A program made the translations under genes and the position numbers. A model generated the notes under the pieces. That model was not told the origin of the DNA and made no database searches. It saw only the letters and a list, made by a program, of their open reading frames with translations. Shown here piece by piece: positions 7,799-16,819 of a stretch of 64,000 nucleotides of DNA. Numbering within the stretch: position 1 is the first letter of the stretch; every line of letters starts with the position of its first letter. Source of the stretch: RHKX01 sp963743875 (GTDB lineage Bacteria > Actinomycetota > Thermoleophilia > Solirubrobacterales > 70-9); assembly GCA_963743875.1 (NCBI GenBank), contig CAVURM010000004.1:248001-312000 (forward strand). Direction: 5' to 3'.

Positions 7799-8155
7799 CT
7801 AGGTCTTCCGCTCAACCATATCGTCGCTGCCCCGCCTCTCTATCCACTCGATTCCGGCAACGCTCCCGACCGGTCCAACCGGGGTGAGGGTGGCGGCGAA
7901 GAGCCAGAACGGCGCCTCCCGCTTGAGGATTGCGACCCAGAGCAGCAGGCAGAGGGCGATGTAGCCGATCCCGTGCGCCAGGCCGAAGTAGAACGTTGGG
8001 CGTTCGAGGCCGGGAATGGCCCAGACGACCAGCAGGCCGATGAAGATCCCCAACTCGACGAACGACGCACGCTTGACCCAGATCCAGACCGGGCCGGGCG
8101 TGCGCGGGCGGAACTCGCGCTCGCCGTGGATGGTCGCTTCGGTCGCTTCGGTCAC
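7799..8155 (-). CDS. DUF3817-like small integral membrane protein
   Basis: 118 residues with three predicted membrane helices: ASFVELGIFIGLLVVWAIPG, FYFGLAHGIGYIALCLLLWVA and FWLFAATLTPVGPVGSVAGI. The HGIGYI segment between helices one and two resembles the conserved histidine region of DUF3817 proteins, common in actinobacteria and of unknown role. The start is GTG. TACCCT about 20 nt upstream on the minus strand may be the -10 of this three-gene run. Confidence 0.65.
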   Translation of the reverse strand: MTEATEATIHGEREFRPRTPGPVWIWVKRASFVELGIFIGLLVVWAIPGLERPTFYFGLAHGIGYIALCLLLWVAILKREAPFWLFAATLTPVGPVGSVAGIEWIERRGSDDMVERKT

Positions 8156-8273
8156 AGGTTCACCGTTGCGGGAGGGTAGATGAGGCCTTCCGTCGGACCC
8201 CTACATCCGGCACAACCGCGGTCGCGTAATCCTGGACACGCGTACATGGGAGGCCCTCCCGACCGTCGGCAGC

Positions 8274-8483
8274 ATGCTTTCCATGCAGAGTTCCTCAAAT
8301 ACGAGGATCGGAGAACGGGCCATCTCCCGGGCTCAGGATGCGAGGCGCAGTTTCGTAGGGCGCGCGCCACTCATCTCGTGCCCGGAGTGTGGGACTGGCC
8401 GCAGTCAGATCTGCGGCAAGGAGCCCTGTTCGGTATGCGGCGCCGTCCCCGCGGCGCTGATCGGCAGGGTCGTCTCGGGCTGA
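8274..8483 (+). CDS. Possible small zinc-ribbon protein (doubtful)
   Basis: A 69-codon frame in an otherwise gene-free stretch. Its C-terminal half reads SCPECGTGRSQICGKEPCSV and then CG, with CxxC and CxxC pairs suited to binding one zinc. Third-position GC is high across this part. The first half has no family resemblance and no ribosome site precedes the ATG, so the true start is uncertain. It may be a chance frame. Confidence 0.25.
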   Translation: MLSMQSSSNTRIGERAISRAQDARRSFVGRAPLISCPECGTGRSQICGKEPCSVCGAVPAALIGRVVSG

Positions 8484-8513
8484 TCCGTCAACTCCTCTCT
8501 CCCGTGGGTGCGG

Positions 8514-8545
8514 CGAAGGGCGTCGGAGCAATCCGGCGCCCTTCG
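8514..8545. repeat. Strong extragenic hairpin
   Basis: CGAAGGGCG and CGCCCTTCG form a 9-bp stem, extended inward by CGG/CCG after a one-base mismatch, with loop AGCAAT. No T-run follows on either strand. It lies 20 bp from the dispersed repeat pair and may be a degenerate member of that cluster. The rest of 8156-8513 shows nothing else I can assign. Confidence 0.6.
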
Positions 8546-8563
8546 TGCTGTCGCCCCAGGTAA

Positions 8564-8704
8564 GACTGACGCCCTTGCCGAGCGGTAACACCGCGCCGCC
8601 CGACGGAAGCGGACGCGAAGCGGAGCATTTCGTCGGAGTGATCCAAGACTGACGCCCTTGCCGAGCGGTAACACCATGCCGCCCGACGGAAGCGGACGCG
8701 AAGC
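8564..8704 (-). repeat. Dispersed repeat, two copies (A 8564-8628, B 8647-8704)
   Basis: Two copies of an element of about 65 bp with an 83-bp period. Read on the minus strand, copy A runs from ATGCTCCGCTTCGCGTCCGC through GCGCGGTGTTACCGCTCGGC to AAGGGCGTCAG. The same text, apart from an 11-bp centre, occurs twice at 20339-20494 on the plus strand. Each copy contains the hairpin GCGGTgttACCGC or a close variant. It is extragenic and sits downstream of kgd. Confidence 0.85.
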
Positions 8705-8733
8705 GAGTGCGGAGGCGGTGCCTCTGCCACTCG
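8704..8733 (-). terminator. Hairpin downstream of kgd
   Basis: CGAGTG-cg-GAGGC, a ggt loop, then GCCTC-tgc-CACTCG: 11 paired bases about 26 bp past the kgd stop codon. No T-run follows, so termination would be weak or factor-dependent. Confidence 0.4.
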
Positions 8734-8758
8734 GCCCCCTTCGTGAAACTCGCCTGGC

Positions 8759-11700
8759 CTACGCCGTCAGGGCTGTCAGCACGATCCGCTCCTGCTCGGT
8801 GCGGTGTGCTGCCGGGTAGCCCTCGCTGGGGCTGGAGCGTTCGGGTCGGCCGACGTAACGGATCGGGATGTCGCCGTCGATCGCATTGGGGAGGCGGAAC
8901 CGCATCGAGGGCCAGCAGCCCATGTTCTCGGGCTCCTCCTGACACCAGATGATCTCCTCGAGGTTGGGGTAGCCGGCGACGAGCTCGGTGACGTAGGTCT
9001 TCGGGAAGGGATAGATCAGCTCGGTGCGGGCGATTGCGACCGCGGGGGTGTCGGCGCGGCGGTCATGGCCCTCGAGGTCGTAGTAGACGCGGCCCGAGCA
9101 GAGCACGAGGCGTTTGACCTCGGTCGCCTTCGCCTTGGCATTGGGATCGTCGATGACGTACTGGAAGGTCCCCTCGGTCAGGTCGCTGAGTTTCGAGGCG
9201 GCTTCGCGGAGGCGCAGCAGGCCCTTCGGGGTGAAGACGACCATCGGGCGGGCTTTCTTGATCCGCGCCTGGCGCCTGAGCAGGTGGAAGTACTGGGCCG
9301 CGGTCGTCGGGTTCGCGAGCCGCATGTTGCCCTCTGCGCCGAGCTGCAGGAAGCGTTCGATCCGGGCGCTCGAATGCTCGGGCCCCGCCCCTTCGTAGCC
9401 GTGGGGAAGGAGCAGGGTGAGCCGGTTCGTCTGCCCCCACTTCGACTCGCCGGCGGCGATGAACTGGTCGATGATCACCTGCGCGGAGTTGTCGAAGTCT
9501 CCGAACTGCGCCTCCCAGAGGATCAGGCTCTCCGGGGAGGCGGCCGCATAGCCGTACTCGAAGCCGAGGCAGGCGTTCTCCGAAAGCGGGCTGTTGTGGA
9601 CCTCGAACGGCGCGAGCGCTCCCGAGAGGTTCTTGATCGGTGCGTACTTGAGGCCGGTCTTCTCATCGTGGAGGACGAGGTGACGATTGGAGAAGGTCCC
9701 CCGCTCGGCGTCCTGGCCGGTCATCCGGATGTGGGTGCCCTCGGTCAGCAGCGAGGCGTAGGCGAGCGCCTCGGCATGGGCGAACTCGATCGGCCCCTCG
9801 TCGAGGATCTCGACCCGGCGCTCGAGCGGCTTGCGCAGCTTGCGGTGGACGGTGAAGCTGTCCGGGAACCTGATCAGCTCCTCGTTCAGGGTCCGCAGCC
9901 GCTTCTCGGAGACCTTCGTCTCCACCGCCGGGCTCTTCGTCCGGTCGAGCTCGCCGGTGCCGCCGGTGATCGTCGGATCCTCGAACTCGCCGGCCTCGAT
10001 CTTCGAGCGCAGAGACTTGAGAATGTCGCCGAGCTCCTCGCGGTGCTCGTTGCCGTCGTCTTCGACCTCCTGGCTCGTGACGACGCCCTCGTCCGTCAGC
10101 TTCTTGGCGTAGAGCTCGCTGATCGGCGGGTGCTTCTTGATCTGGGCCGTTCTCTCGGGCTGGGTGTAGGCGGGCTCGTCGGTCTCGTTGTGCCCGTAGC
10201 GGCGGTAGCCGATCAGGTCGATGACCACGTCGCGACCGAACTTGGCGCGGTAGGCCATCGCCAGCCGGATCGCAGCGATGCAGTTCTCCGGATCGTCGGC
10301 GTTGACGTGGATGATCGGCACGTTGAACCCCTTCGCCATGTCGGCGGCGTAGGGGGTGGAACGACCCTCCTGGGGGTTCGTGGTGAAGCCCACCTGGTTG
10401 TCCTGAATGATGTGGATCGTGCCGCCGGTCTGATAGCCGATCAGCGACTGCAGGTTGAGGGTCTCGGCGACCACTCCCTGGCCCGGGAAGGCGGCATCGC
10501 CGTGCAGCAGCAACGGGACGGCGACCTTGGTGTCATGGTGGATCTGCGGGCCCGAGTGCTCGGTCTGCGCGGCCCGGGCGCCGCCGGTGACGACCGGGTC
10601 GACGAACTCGAGGTGCGAGGGGTTCGGGTAGAGGCGCATCCGCACGTCGCCCTCGGTCGACTCGAACAGCCCCTCGGCGCCGTGGTGGTACTTGACGTCG
10701 CCGGTGCCGCCGTGGCGGAGTGCGTCGGTCCGCTTGACCGCGTCCAGCGCCTTCGCGCCCTCGAACTCGGCCATGATCGATTCGAGCGAGCGCCCGAGAT
10801 TGTGGGCGAGGACCGTGAGCCGCCCGCGATGGGCCATGCCGATCACGACCTGCTCGCCGCCGTCCCTGCGGGCGATCGTCGCCAGCTCGTCGATCATCGG
10901 GACGGTCGTGTCGAGCCCCTCGATCGAGAACATCTTCTGGCCGAGGTAGGCCTTCTGGAGGAAGCGCTCGAACTGGTAGACCTCGATCAGCCGGACCAGC
11001 AGGTTCCGCTTCTCCTCGTTGCCGAGCGGCTTGCGGTGCGTGCCCGTCTCGATCATCTCGCGCAGCCAGACCCGCTGCTGGTGGGAGGAGAGGTGTTCGA
11101 CCTGGTAGCCGATCGTCCCGCAATAGGCGTCGCGCATCCGCGGCAGGGCGTCGAGGAGCGTCTCGCCGTCGACGCCGATCCTGAGGATCGACGCGGGGAT
11201 CCGGCCCATCAGCTCCGGGGTCAGGTTCAGGTTCTCCGGCTCCAGCGCCGGGTCACCCTTGCCGTCGCCTCCGAGTGGGTTGAGCTTCGCCGAGAGGTGG
11301 CCGTGGGTGCGGTAGGCCTTGAGCAGTGAGGTCGCCGCCTGGACCGCCTGCATCAGCTCTCCGTCGGGAGCGGCGGTCACGGAGGCGGGCGTCGCCGCTG
11401 TGCTCGAGCCGAGGGCGAGCGGTGGAGCGGACGCGGAGGCGGCGTGCGCGGTCGAGACGACGCTCGCGTCGATGCCGAACGCAGCGGCCACGCCCTCATA
11501 GAAGCCGTCCTCGCCGGAGAGCAGCTGGTCGATACGGCGCAGGAAGGAGCCGGATTCGGCGCCCTGGATGATCCGGTGATCGTAGGTCGAGGTCATCGTC
11601 ATCACCTTCGACACTCCAACCGCCTTCAGCCTGTCCGGTGCGGAGTGAGCCCACTCGGGCGGGTAGGCGATCGAGCCTGTGGCGATGATCGTTCCCTGAC

Positions 11701-13036
11701 CGCTCATCAGGCGTGGGACCGAGGCGACCGTGCCGAGGCCGCCGGGGTTGGTCAGCGTGATGTTGGTGCCCTGGAAGTCGTCCGCGGTGAGCGAGTTCTC
11801 TCGGGTCTTTCGGATCAGGTCCTCATAGTCGGTGTGGAAGGCCTTGAAGTCGGCCTGATCGGCGGCACGGATGCAGGGCACCATCAGGCTCCGGGACCCG
11901 TCCTTCTTCTCGATGTCGACGGCGATCCCGAGGTTGACGGCGCCGTGGTCGATCACGTTCGGCTTGCCGTCCCGCTCCTCGAAGCTGCGGGCCATCGCTC
12001 GCCAATCCTTGGCCGCCTCGACGATCGCCCAGGCGATCAGGTGTGTGAAGGAGACCTTCATCCCGCGCTCCGACAGCGCTCCGTTGAGAGCTTTGCGCTT
12101 TGCGTCGAGGGTGTCGACGGCGAGCGTCCGGAACGAGGTTGCGGTCGGGATCGAGCGGCTCTCCTCCATCGCCTTGGCGAGCATGCCCGCGGGGCCTCGA
12201 AGGACTTTGGCCTCGCCCCCGGTCGCCGCCGGGGCGCCGCCGTTGCCGCCGCCGTCCCTGGCCGCGATCACGTCGGCCTTCATCACTCTCCCGCCGGCTC
12301 CTGAGCCCGAGACGCCGGCGAGATCGACGCCCTCGGCATCGGCGACCCGGCGCGCTACGGGGGATGCCTTGGCGTCGCCGTTGGCGGCGATCGGTATGAC
12401 GTGGTCGGTCGCCGCCCCATCGGCATCGGCATCGGGATCGGCAGTTGCCCCGGCGCCGGGCTGGATCCGAGCCAGGGGCTGGCCCACCTTGACGACATCG
12501 TCGGGCTCGACCAGTGTCTCGGTGACGGTCCCGGAGACCGGCGAGGGCACCTCCGCGTCCACCTTGTCGGTCGAGACCTCGATGATCGTCTCGCCCTCGG
12601 AGACCGCATCACCAGCCTGCTTGTGCCACTCGAGGACGGTGCCCTCGGTCACTGACTCACCCATTTCCGGCATCACCAGGTCGATCGGTTCCGCAGCGGG
12701 TTCGGTTGCGGAGGAGTCGGGGGCGGGGCCGCCGATATCGGCGTCGCTCTCTCCGGTTGGTGGAGCGATGTTGTCGGAGGAGCCGCCGCCGGGCTCGAAT
12801 TCGGCGAGCGCCTCGCCGATCTTCACGACGTCGTCGGGGCCCTTGAGGATCTTCGCCAGCGTGCCGGAGGCGGGGGCCGGGACCTCGGCGTCGACCTTGT
12901 CGGTGGAGACCTCGACGATGGTCTCGCCCTCCTCGACGAAATCGCCCTCCTGCTTGAGCCACTCCAGCACCGTTCCCTCGGTCACCGATTCGCCCATTGC
13001 GGGCATCTCGATCTGGACGGTTTCGGTCGCGGCCAC
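8759..13036 (-). CDS. kgd: Fused 2-oxoglutarate dehydrogenase: lipoyl-lipoyl-PSBD-E2-E1 (Kgd type)
   Basis: About 1,425 residues, converting 2-oxoglutarate to succinyl-CoA (or semialdehyde in the KGD reaction). Domain order: lipoyl domain 1 (residues 8-85, Lys47 in STDKVDAEV), lipoyl domain 2 (118-195, Lys158 in STDKVDAEV), an E3-binding domain (about 223-258, SPVARRVADAEGVDLAGVSG), the succinyltransferase domain (280-530, ending in TYDHRIIQGAESG), then E1 (580 to end, with GMAHRGRLTVLAHNLG and a TPP segment GDAAFPGQGVV). The mycobacterial enzyme has the E2-E1 fusion but, as I recall it, no lipoyl or E3-binding domains, so this protein carries an extra front end. Upstream in-frame codons belong to the photolyase gene in another frame. 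I place the start at GTG 13036, with a possible -10 TACACT near 13085. The start could be a few codons off. Confidence 0.93.
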   Translation of the reverse strand: MAATETVQIEMPAMGESVTEGTVLEWLKQEGDFVEEGETIVEVSTDKVDAEVPAPASGTLAKILKGPDDVVKIGEALAEFEPGGGSSDNIAPPTGESDADIGGPAPDSSATEPAAEPIDLVMPEMGESVTEGTVLEWHKQAGDAVSEGETIIEVSTDKVDAEVPSPVSGTVTETLVEPDDVVKVGQPLARIQPGAGATADPDADADGAATDHVIPIAANGDAKASPVARRVADAEGVDLAGVSGSGAGGRVMKADVIAARDGGGNGGAPAATGGEAKVLRGPAGMLAKAMEESRSIPTATSFRTLAVDTLDAKRKALNGALSERGMKVSFTHLIAWAIVEAAKDWRAMARSFEERDGKPNVIDHGAVNLGIAVDIEKKDGSRSLMVPCIRAADQADFKAFHTDYEDLIRKTRENSLTADDFQGTNITLTNPGGLGTVASVPRLMSGQGTIIATGSIAYPPEWAHSAPDRLKAVGVSKVMTMTSTYDHRIIQGAESGSFLRRIDQLLSGEDGFYEGVAAAFGIDASVVSTAHAASASAPPLALGSSTAATPASVTAAPDGELMQAVQAATSLLKAYRTHGHLSAKLNPLGGDGKGDPALEPENLNLTPELMGRIPASILRIGVDGETLLDALPRMRDAYCGTIGYQVEHLSSHQQRVWLREMIETGTHRKPLGNEEKRNLLVRLIEVYQFERFLQKAYLGQKMFSIEGLDTTVPMIDELATIARRDGGEQVVIGMAHRGRLTVLAHNLGRSLESIMAEFEGAKALDAVKRTDALRHGGTGDVKYHHGAEGLFESTEGDVRMRLYPNPSHLEFVDPVVTGGARAAQTEHSGPQIHHDTKVAVPLLLHGDAAFPGQGVVAETLNLQSLIGYQTGGTIHIIQDNQVGFTTNPQEGRSTPYAADMAKGFNVPIIHVNADDPENCIAAIRLAMAYRAKFGRDVVIDLIGYRRYGHNETDEPAYTQPERTAQIKKHPPISELYAKKLTDEGVVTSQEVEDDGNEHREELGDILKSLRSKIEAGEFEDPTITGGTGELDRTKSPAVETKVSEKRLRTLNEELIRFPDSFTVHRKLRKPLERRVEILDEGPIEFAHAEALAYASLLTEGTHIRMTGQDAERGTFSNRHLVLHDEKTGLKYAPIKNLSGALAPFEVHNSPLSENACLGFEYGYAAASPESLILWEAQFGDFDNSAQVIIDQFIAAGESKWGQTNRLTLLLPHGYEGAGPEHSSARIERFLQLGAEGNMRLANPTTAAQYFHLLRRQARIKKARPMVVFTPKGLLRLREAASKLSDLTEGTFQYVIDDPNAKAKATEVKRLVLCSGRVYYDLEGHDRRADTPAVAIARTELIYPFPKTYVTELVAGYPNLEEIIWCQEEPENMGCWPSMRFRLPNAIDGDIPIRYVGRPERSSPSEGYPAAHRTEQERIVLTALTA

Positions 13037-13116
13037 TGCGACTAAGGCGATGTCGGTGCGGTACTCACTGCGCGGCCTCTGAGTGTATGCACCTCGGGGA
13101 CCCGGCGACGGCGGGG

Positions 13117-14523
13117 TCAGCCACGTTGGTCGCGAAAGCGCGAGATCGCCTCCGCCCGAGATTCCCGCAGGTCGACCAGGGGCATCGGATAGTCGTCGCC
13201 GATCACGCAGCCGGCCTCTCGCTGGGCTCCCTCCGGCGCCTCCCACGGGGCGGCGAGATGGCGGTCCGGAAGGCCTCGGATCTCGGGCACCCAGCGGCGA
13301 ACGTAGATCCCGTCGGAATCGAAACGCTCCTGCTGGCGAACCGGGTTGAACACCCGGAAATACGGCTGCGGGTCGGCGCCGACCGAGGCGGCCCATTGCC
13401 AGTTGCCGTTGTTCTGGGCCTCATCGCCGTCGAGCAGGTGATCCATGAAGTGAGCCTCGCCCTGCCGCCAGTCGATCAGCAGGTTCTTGGTCAGGTAGGA
13501 GGCGACCGCCATCCGCACCCGGTTGTGCATCCAGCCCTCGGCGAGCAGCTGTCGCATCCCGGCGTCGATCCAGGGCACTCCCGTCATCCCACGTTTCCAG
13601 GCCTCCAGCGACTCGGGGTCGTCATTCCACCTCATGCCGCGGAAGCGCCGGTCGTACTCCTCGTTCCGGTTCTCCGGGGAGCTGCGGATCACGCTCAGCC
13701 AGAAGTCCCGCCAGGCGAGTTGCCGACGCAGCGCCTTGGCGCCGTCGCTCCGCCTCGCCGCCAGCAGCGATTCGAGTTCCCGGGCCGAGACGGTTCCGAA
13801 ATGCAGCGCCGGAGAGAGCCTCGTCGTCGCGTCGAGGCCCGGGAGGTCCCGGATCGCCGGATACTCGCCGGCGGCCTCGACCGCTCTGACCATCAGCTTC
13901 CTGCCGTGCTTCTCGCCGGGTCCGGAGCCCTCGGCGATCCGCTTCGCCGCCGCGTCGATGCCGAGCTCGCTCTCGGAGGGGATGCTCCCGATGGCGATGT
14001 CACCGGGCGGACGCGACAGCTTGCGCGGCGTCGGCTCCAGGTCACGACGCGGGGCGTCGAGCCAGGCTCGGGAGAACGGCGTGAACACGCGGAACGGGCT
14101 ACCCGCACCGGTCAGGACCTTCGCCGGCTCCGCGCAGGTGAGTCCGGAGTGGCCGACGAGCTCCACTCCCGCCGCGGCGAGCGCCTCCTCGACCCGCCGA
14201 TCGCGACGCCGGGCGTGAACGGTGTGGTCGCGGTTGATGTGCACCACCTCGGCCCCCGATTCGACGGCCAGGCGGGCCAGCTCCACCGCCGGGTCGCCGT
14301 GGCGGTAGTGGAGGCGCGATCCCCGCGAGCGCAGCCCATCGTCGAGCTCCCGCAGGCACGCCAGCAGGTAGGCATTTCGATTCGCCGAGCGGTGCCGGCC
14401 GCCGGTCAGTCCCGGTTCGAAACAGAAGACCGGGATGACTCCGTCGGCGCCCGCCGCAGCGGTGAGGGCCGGGTTGTCGGCGAGCCGCAGGTCGCGGCGG
14501 AACCAGGCGATTGCGACTCTCAC
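13117..14523 (-). CDS. phr: Deoxyribodipyrimidine photolyase
   Basis: 468-residue flavoprotein that repairs UV-induced pyrimidine dimers with blue light. The N-terminal alpha/beta antenna domain starts with the typical AIAWFRRDLRLADNPAL. The C-terminal FAD domain has the family signatures TRLSPALHFGTVS, QLAWRDFWLSVI, GVPWIDAGMRQLLAEGWMHN and NNGNWQWAASVGADPQPYFR. Length fits class I CPD photolyases. The start is GTG, 114 bp from the divergent fatty acyl-CoA reductase. It precedes kgd by about 80 bp on the same strand, but kgd seems to have its own promoter. Confidence 0.95.
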   Translation of the reverse strand: MRVAIAWFRRDLRLADNPALTAAAGADGVIPVFCFEPGLTGGRHRSANRNAYLLACLRELDDGLRSRGSRLHYRHGDPAVELARLAVESGAEVVHINRDHTVHARRRDRRVEEALAAAGVELVGHSGLTCAEPAKVLTGAGSPFRVFTPFSRAWLDAPRRDLEPTPRKLSRPPGDIAIGSIPSESELGIDAAAKRIAEGSGPGEKHGRKLMVRAVEAAGEYPAIRDLPGLDATTRLSPALHFGTVSARELESLLAARRSDGAKALRRQLAWRDFWLSVIRSSPENRNEEYDRRFRGMRWNDDPESLEAWKRGMTGVPWIDAGMRQLLAEGWMHNRVRMAVASYLTKNLLIDWRQGEAHFMDHLLDGDEAQNNGNWQWAASVGADPQPYFRVFNPVRQQERFDSDGIYVRRWVPEIRGLPDRHLAAPWEAPEGAQREAGCVIGDDYPMPLVDLRESRAEAISRFRDQRG

Positions 14524-14637
14524 GTCAGCACCCGTTCCCCGCTCGAGAGCCGCTCAAGCATCGAGTCCCACCCCCGGCGGGCGGGGGTTGCGTGTAGGGT
14601 CCGGCGCGGTTTTCTCGACTCTGGAGTGTGTTTGAAC

Positions 14638-16776
14638 ATGGGGTACTTCGTCACCGGCGCAACGGGTTTCATCGGGCGCAACCTGGTTGAGCTGCTGCTC
14701 GAGCGTGAGGGCACGATCTACGTGCTTGTCCGCGAGGGCTCGCAGGGTCGGCTGGCCGAGCTGCGCAATCGCTGGGGCGTCGACGAGGATCGCGTCGTCG
14801 GCATCGTCGGCGATCTCTCCCAGCATCGACTCGGCGTCTCCGACGCGGATCTCAAGCGGCTCCGCGGCAAGGTCGACCACTTCTTCCACCTCGCCGCGAT
14901 CTACGACATGAAGGCCGATGCGGAGTCCCAGCGGGTCGCGAACGTGGAGGGCACCCTGCACATGGTGCAGCTTGCCGAGGCGGTCAAGGCGGGTCGCGTC
15001 CACATGGTCAGCTCGATCGCCGCCGCCGGCCTCTACAAGGGCACCTGGCGTGAGGACATGTTCGACGAGGCCCAGAACCTCGACATCAACCCCTACTTCC
15101 GGACCAAGCACGAGTCCGAGCGGGTCGTCCGCGAGGAGTGCGAGCAGCCCTGGCGGGTCTACCGCCCGGGGATCGTCGTCGGCAACTCCGAGACCGGCGA
15201 GATGGACAAGATCGACGGCCCCTACTACTTCTTCAAGCTGATCCGGAGAATCCGCCAGGTGGTGCCCGCCTGGATGCCGATGCCCGGCGTCGAGGGCCGC
15301 GAGATCAACATCGTCCCGGTCGACTTCGTCGTCAAGGCGATGGATCACATCGCCCATCTCGACGGGCTGGACGGCCGGGCCTTCAGCCTCACCGATCCGG
15401 ATCCGCTCAGCGCCGGCGAGGTCATCGACGTCTTCGCCAGGGCCGCCCACGCACCGCAATCCTCGGTCAGGGCCCCCGCCTCGCTGACCGAGGGGATGCA
15501 GCCGTTTCTCAACCTGGGGCTCTCGAACGTCCCCTTCGCCAACGGCATCACCGATCGGGTTCTCGCCGATTTCGGCGTACCGCGGTCGGTCCTTGTCTAC
15601 CTCAACTACCCGACCCATTTCGACTCGCGTCGCACGCAGGCCGCGCTGGCGGGAACCGGCATCAAGGTGCCGCCGCTGGAGGCCTACGCCGGCAAGCTCT
15701 GGGACTACTGGGCGCGCCATCTCGACCCCGACCTGTACCGCGACCGCACTCTCGTCGGAGCCGCGCGCGGCCGGGCCGGATTCGTCGGCGGCCTGACGCA
15801 GATCCTCGAGGCGCAGATCCCCGACGAGCTGATGCGCTTCGGGCGCAAGCTGCAGGGCACCGCCTCACTCGAGAAGGAGGTCGGCGGCAAGGTCGTGATG
15901 GTCACCGGCGCATCCTCGGGCATCGGCAAGGCGGCGGCGATGAAGGTCGCCGACGCCGGCGGGATCGTCCTGCTGGTTGCCAGGACCCCTGAGAAGCTCG
16001 AGGAGACCCGCGATCAGATCGAGGACGGAGGCGGAACCGCCCACATCCACCGCTGCGACCTCTCCGACGTCGACGACATCGACCGGATGGCCGCCGAGGT
16101 GCTCGAACAGCACGACAACGTGGACGTCCTGATCAACAACGCCGGTCGCTCGATCAGGCGCTCGATCGCGCTCGCCTACGACCGCTTCCACGACTTCGAG
16201 CGAACGATGCAGCTCAACTACTTCGGCCCGGTGAGGCTGATCCTTCGCCTGCTGCCGACGATGCGCCAACGCCGCTCCGGCCAGATCATCAACGTCAGCT
16301 CGATCGGCGTGCAGACCAACATGCCGAGGTTCTCCGCCTACGTGGCCTCGAAGTCGGCTCTCGACGCGTTCTCTCGTTGTATCGCCTCCGAGATCATCGA
16401 CGACAAGGTCCACATCACGACGATCCACATGCCCTTGGTGCGGACGCCGATGATCGCCCCGACCAAGATGTACGACCGCTTCCCGACGATCACGCCGGAC
16501 GAGGCCGCCGACATGCTCTGCGACGCGATCATCTACAAGCCGAAGCGGATCGCCACACCGGTCGGGACCCTGGGTCAGATTCTCTACGCGATCAACCCGA
16601 AGTCGATCGACTACATCCTCAACAGCGCCTACCACATGTTCCCCGACTCCACGGCTGCAAAGGGCGAGAAGCCCAAGCAGGCGGCCTCATCGTCGTCGCG
16701 GGGCACCTCGACCGATGAGCAGGCCAACAACCAGCAGCTCGCGTTCGCGTATCTGATGCGCGGCATGCACTGGTAG
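14638..16776 (+). CDS. Two-domain fatty acyl-CoA reductase (NAD-binding_4 + SDR)
   Basis: 712 residues. The N-terminal extended-SDR/male-sterility domain (1-370) has VTGATGFIGRN at residues 5-15 and a YxxxK in PYFRTKHESE. The C-terminal classical SDR domain has VTGASSGIGKAA at about residue 420 and SAYVASKSALD at about 566. This pairing matches mycobacterial AcrA1-type and marine fatty acyl-CoA reductases, which reduce acyl-CoA via the aldehyde to a long-chain alcohol. A -10 TAGGGT at 14596 and GGAG before the ATG support a leadered start. It leads a run with a GMC oxidoreductase 43 bp downstream. An alkyl-DHAP-synthase-like gene lies 4 kb away. Confidence 0.85.
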   Translation: MGYFVTGATGFIGRNLVELLLEREGTIYVLVREGSQGRLAELRNRWGVDEDRVVGIVGDLSQHRLGVSDADLKRLRGKVDHFFHLAAIYDMKADAESQRVANVEGTLHMVQLAEAVKAGRVHMVSSIAAAGLYKGTWREDMFDEAQNLDINPYFRTKHESERVVREECEQPWRVYRPGIVVGNSETGEMDKIDGPYYFFKLIRRIRQVVPAWMPMPGVEGREINIVPVDFVVKAMDHIAHLDGLDGRAFSLTDPDPLSAGEVIDVFARAAHAPQSSVRAPASLTEGMQPFLNLGLSNVPFANGITDRVLADFGVPRSVLVYLNYPTHFDSRRTQAALAGTGIKVPPLEAYAGKLWDYWARHLDPDLYRDRTLVGAARGRAGFVGGLTQILEAQIPDELMRFGRKLQGTASLEKEVGGKVVMVTGASSGIGKAAAMKVADAGGIVLLVARTPEKLEETRDQIEDGGGTAHIHRCDLSDVDDIDRMAAEVLEQHDNVDVLINNAGRSIRRSIALAYDRFHDFERTMQLNYFGPVRLILRLLPTMRQRRSGQIINVSSIGVQTNMPRFSAYVASKSALDAFSRCIASEIIDDKVHITTIHMPLVRTPMIAPTKMYDRFPTITPDEAADMLCDAIIYKPKRIATPVGTLGQILYAINPKSIDYILNSAYHMFPDSTAAKGEKPKQAASSSSRGTSTDEQANNQQLAFAYLMRGMHW

Positions 16777-16819
16777 CTCGGGGTTCGATCGTGGGTGGCG
16801 GCCGCCGCCCGGCGGGTCG

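Noticed and set aside
8804..11329. A long open frame on the plus strand opposite kgd (about 840 codons)
   Set aside because: It reads as Asp/Glu/Val/Leu-rich text with no domain and mirrors the codon bias of the real gene on the other strand. High GC makes such frames common. Similar antisense frames elsewhere were dropped for the same reason.
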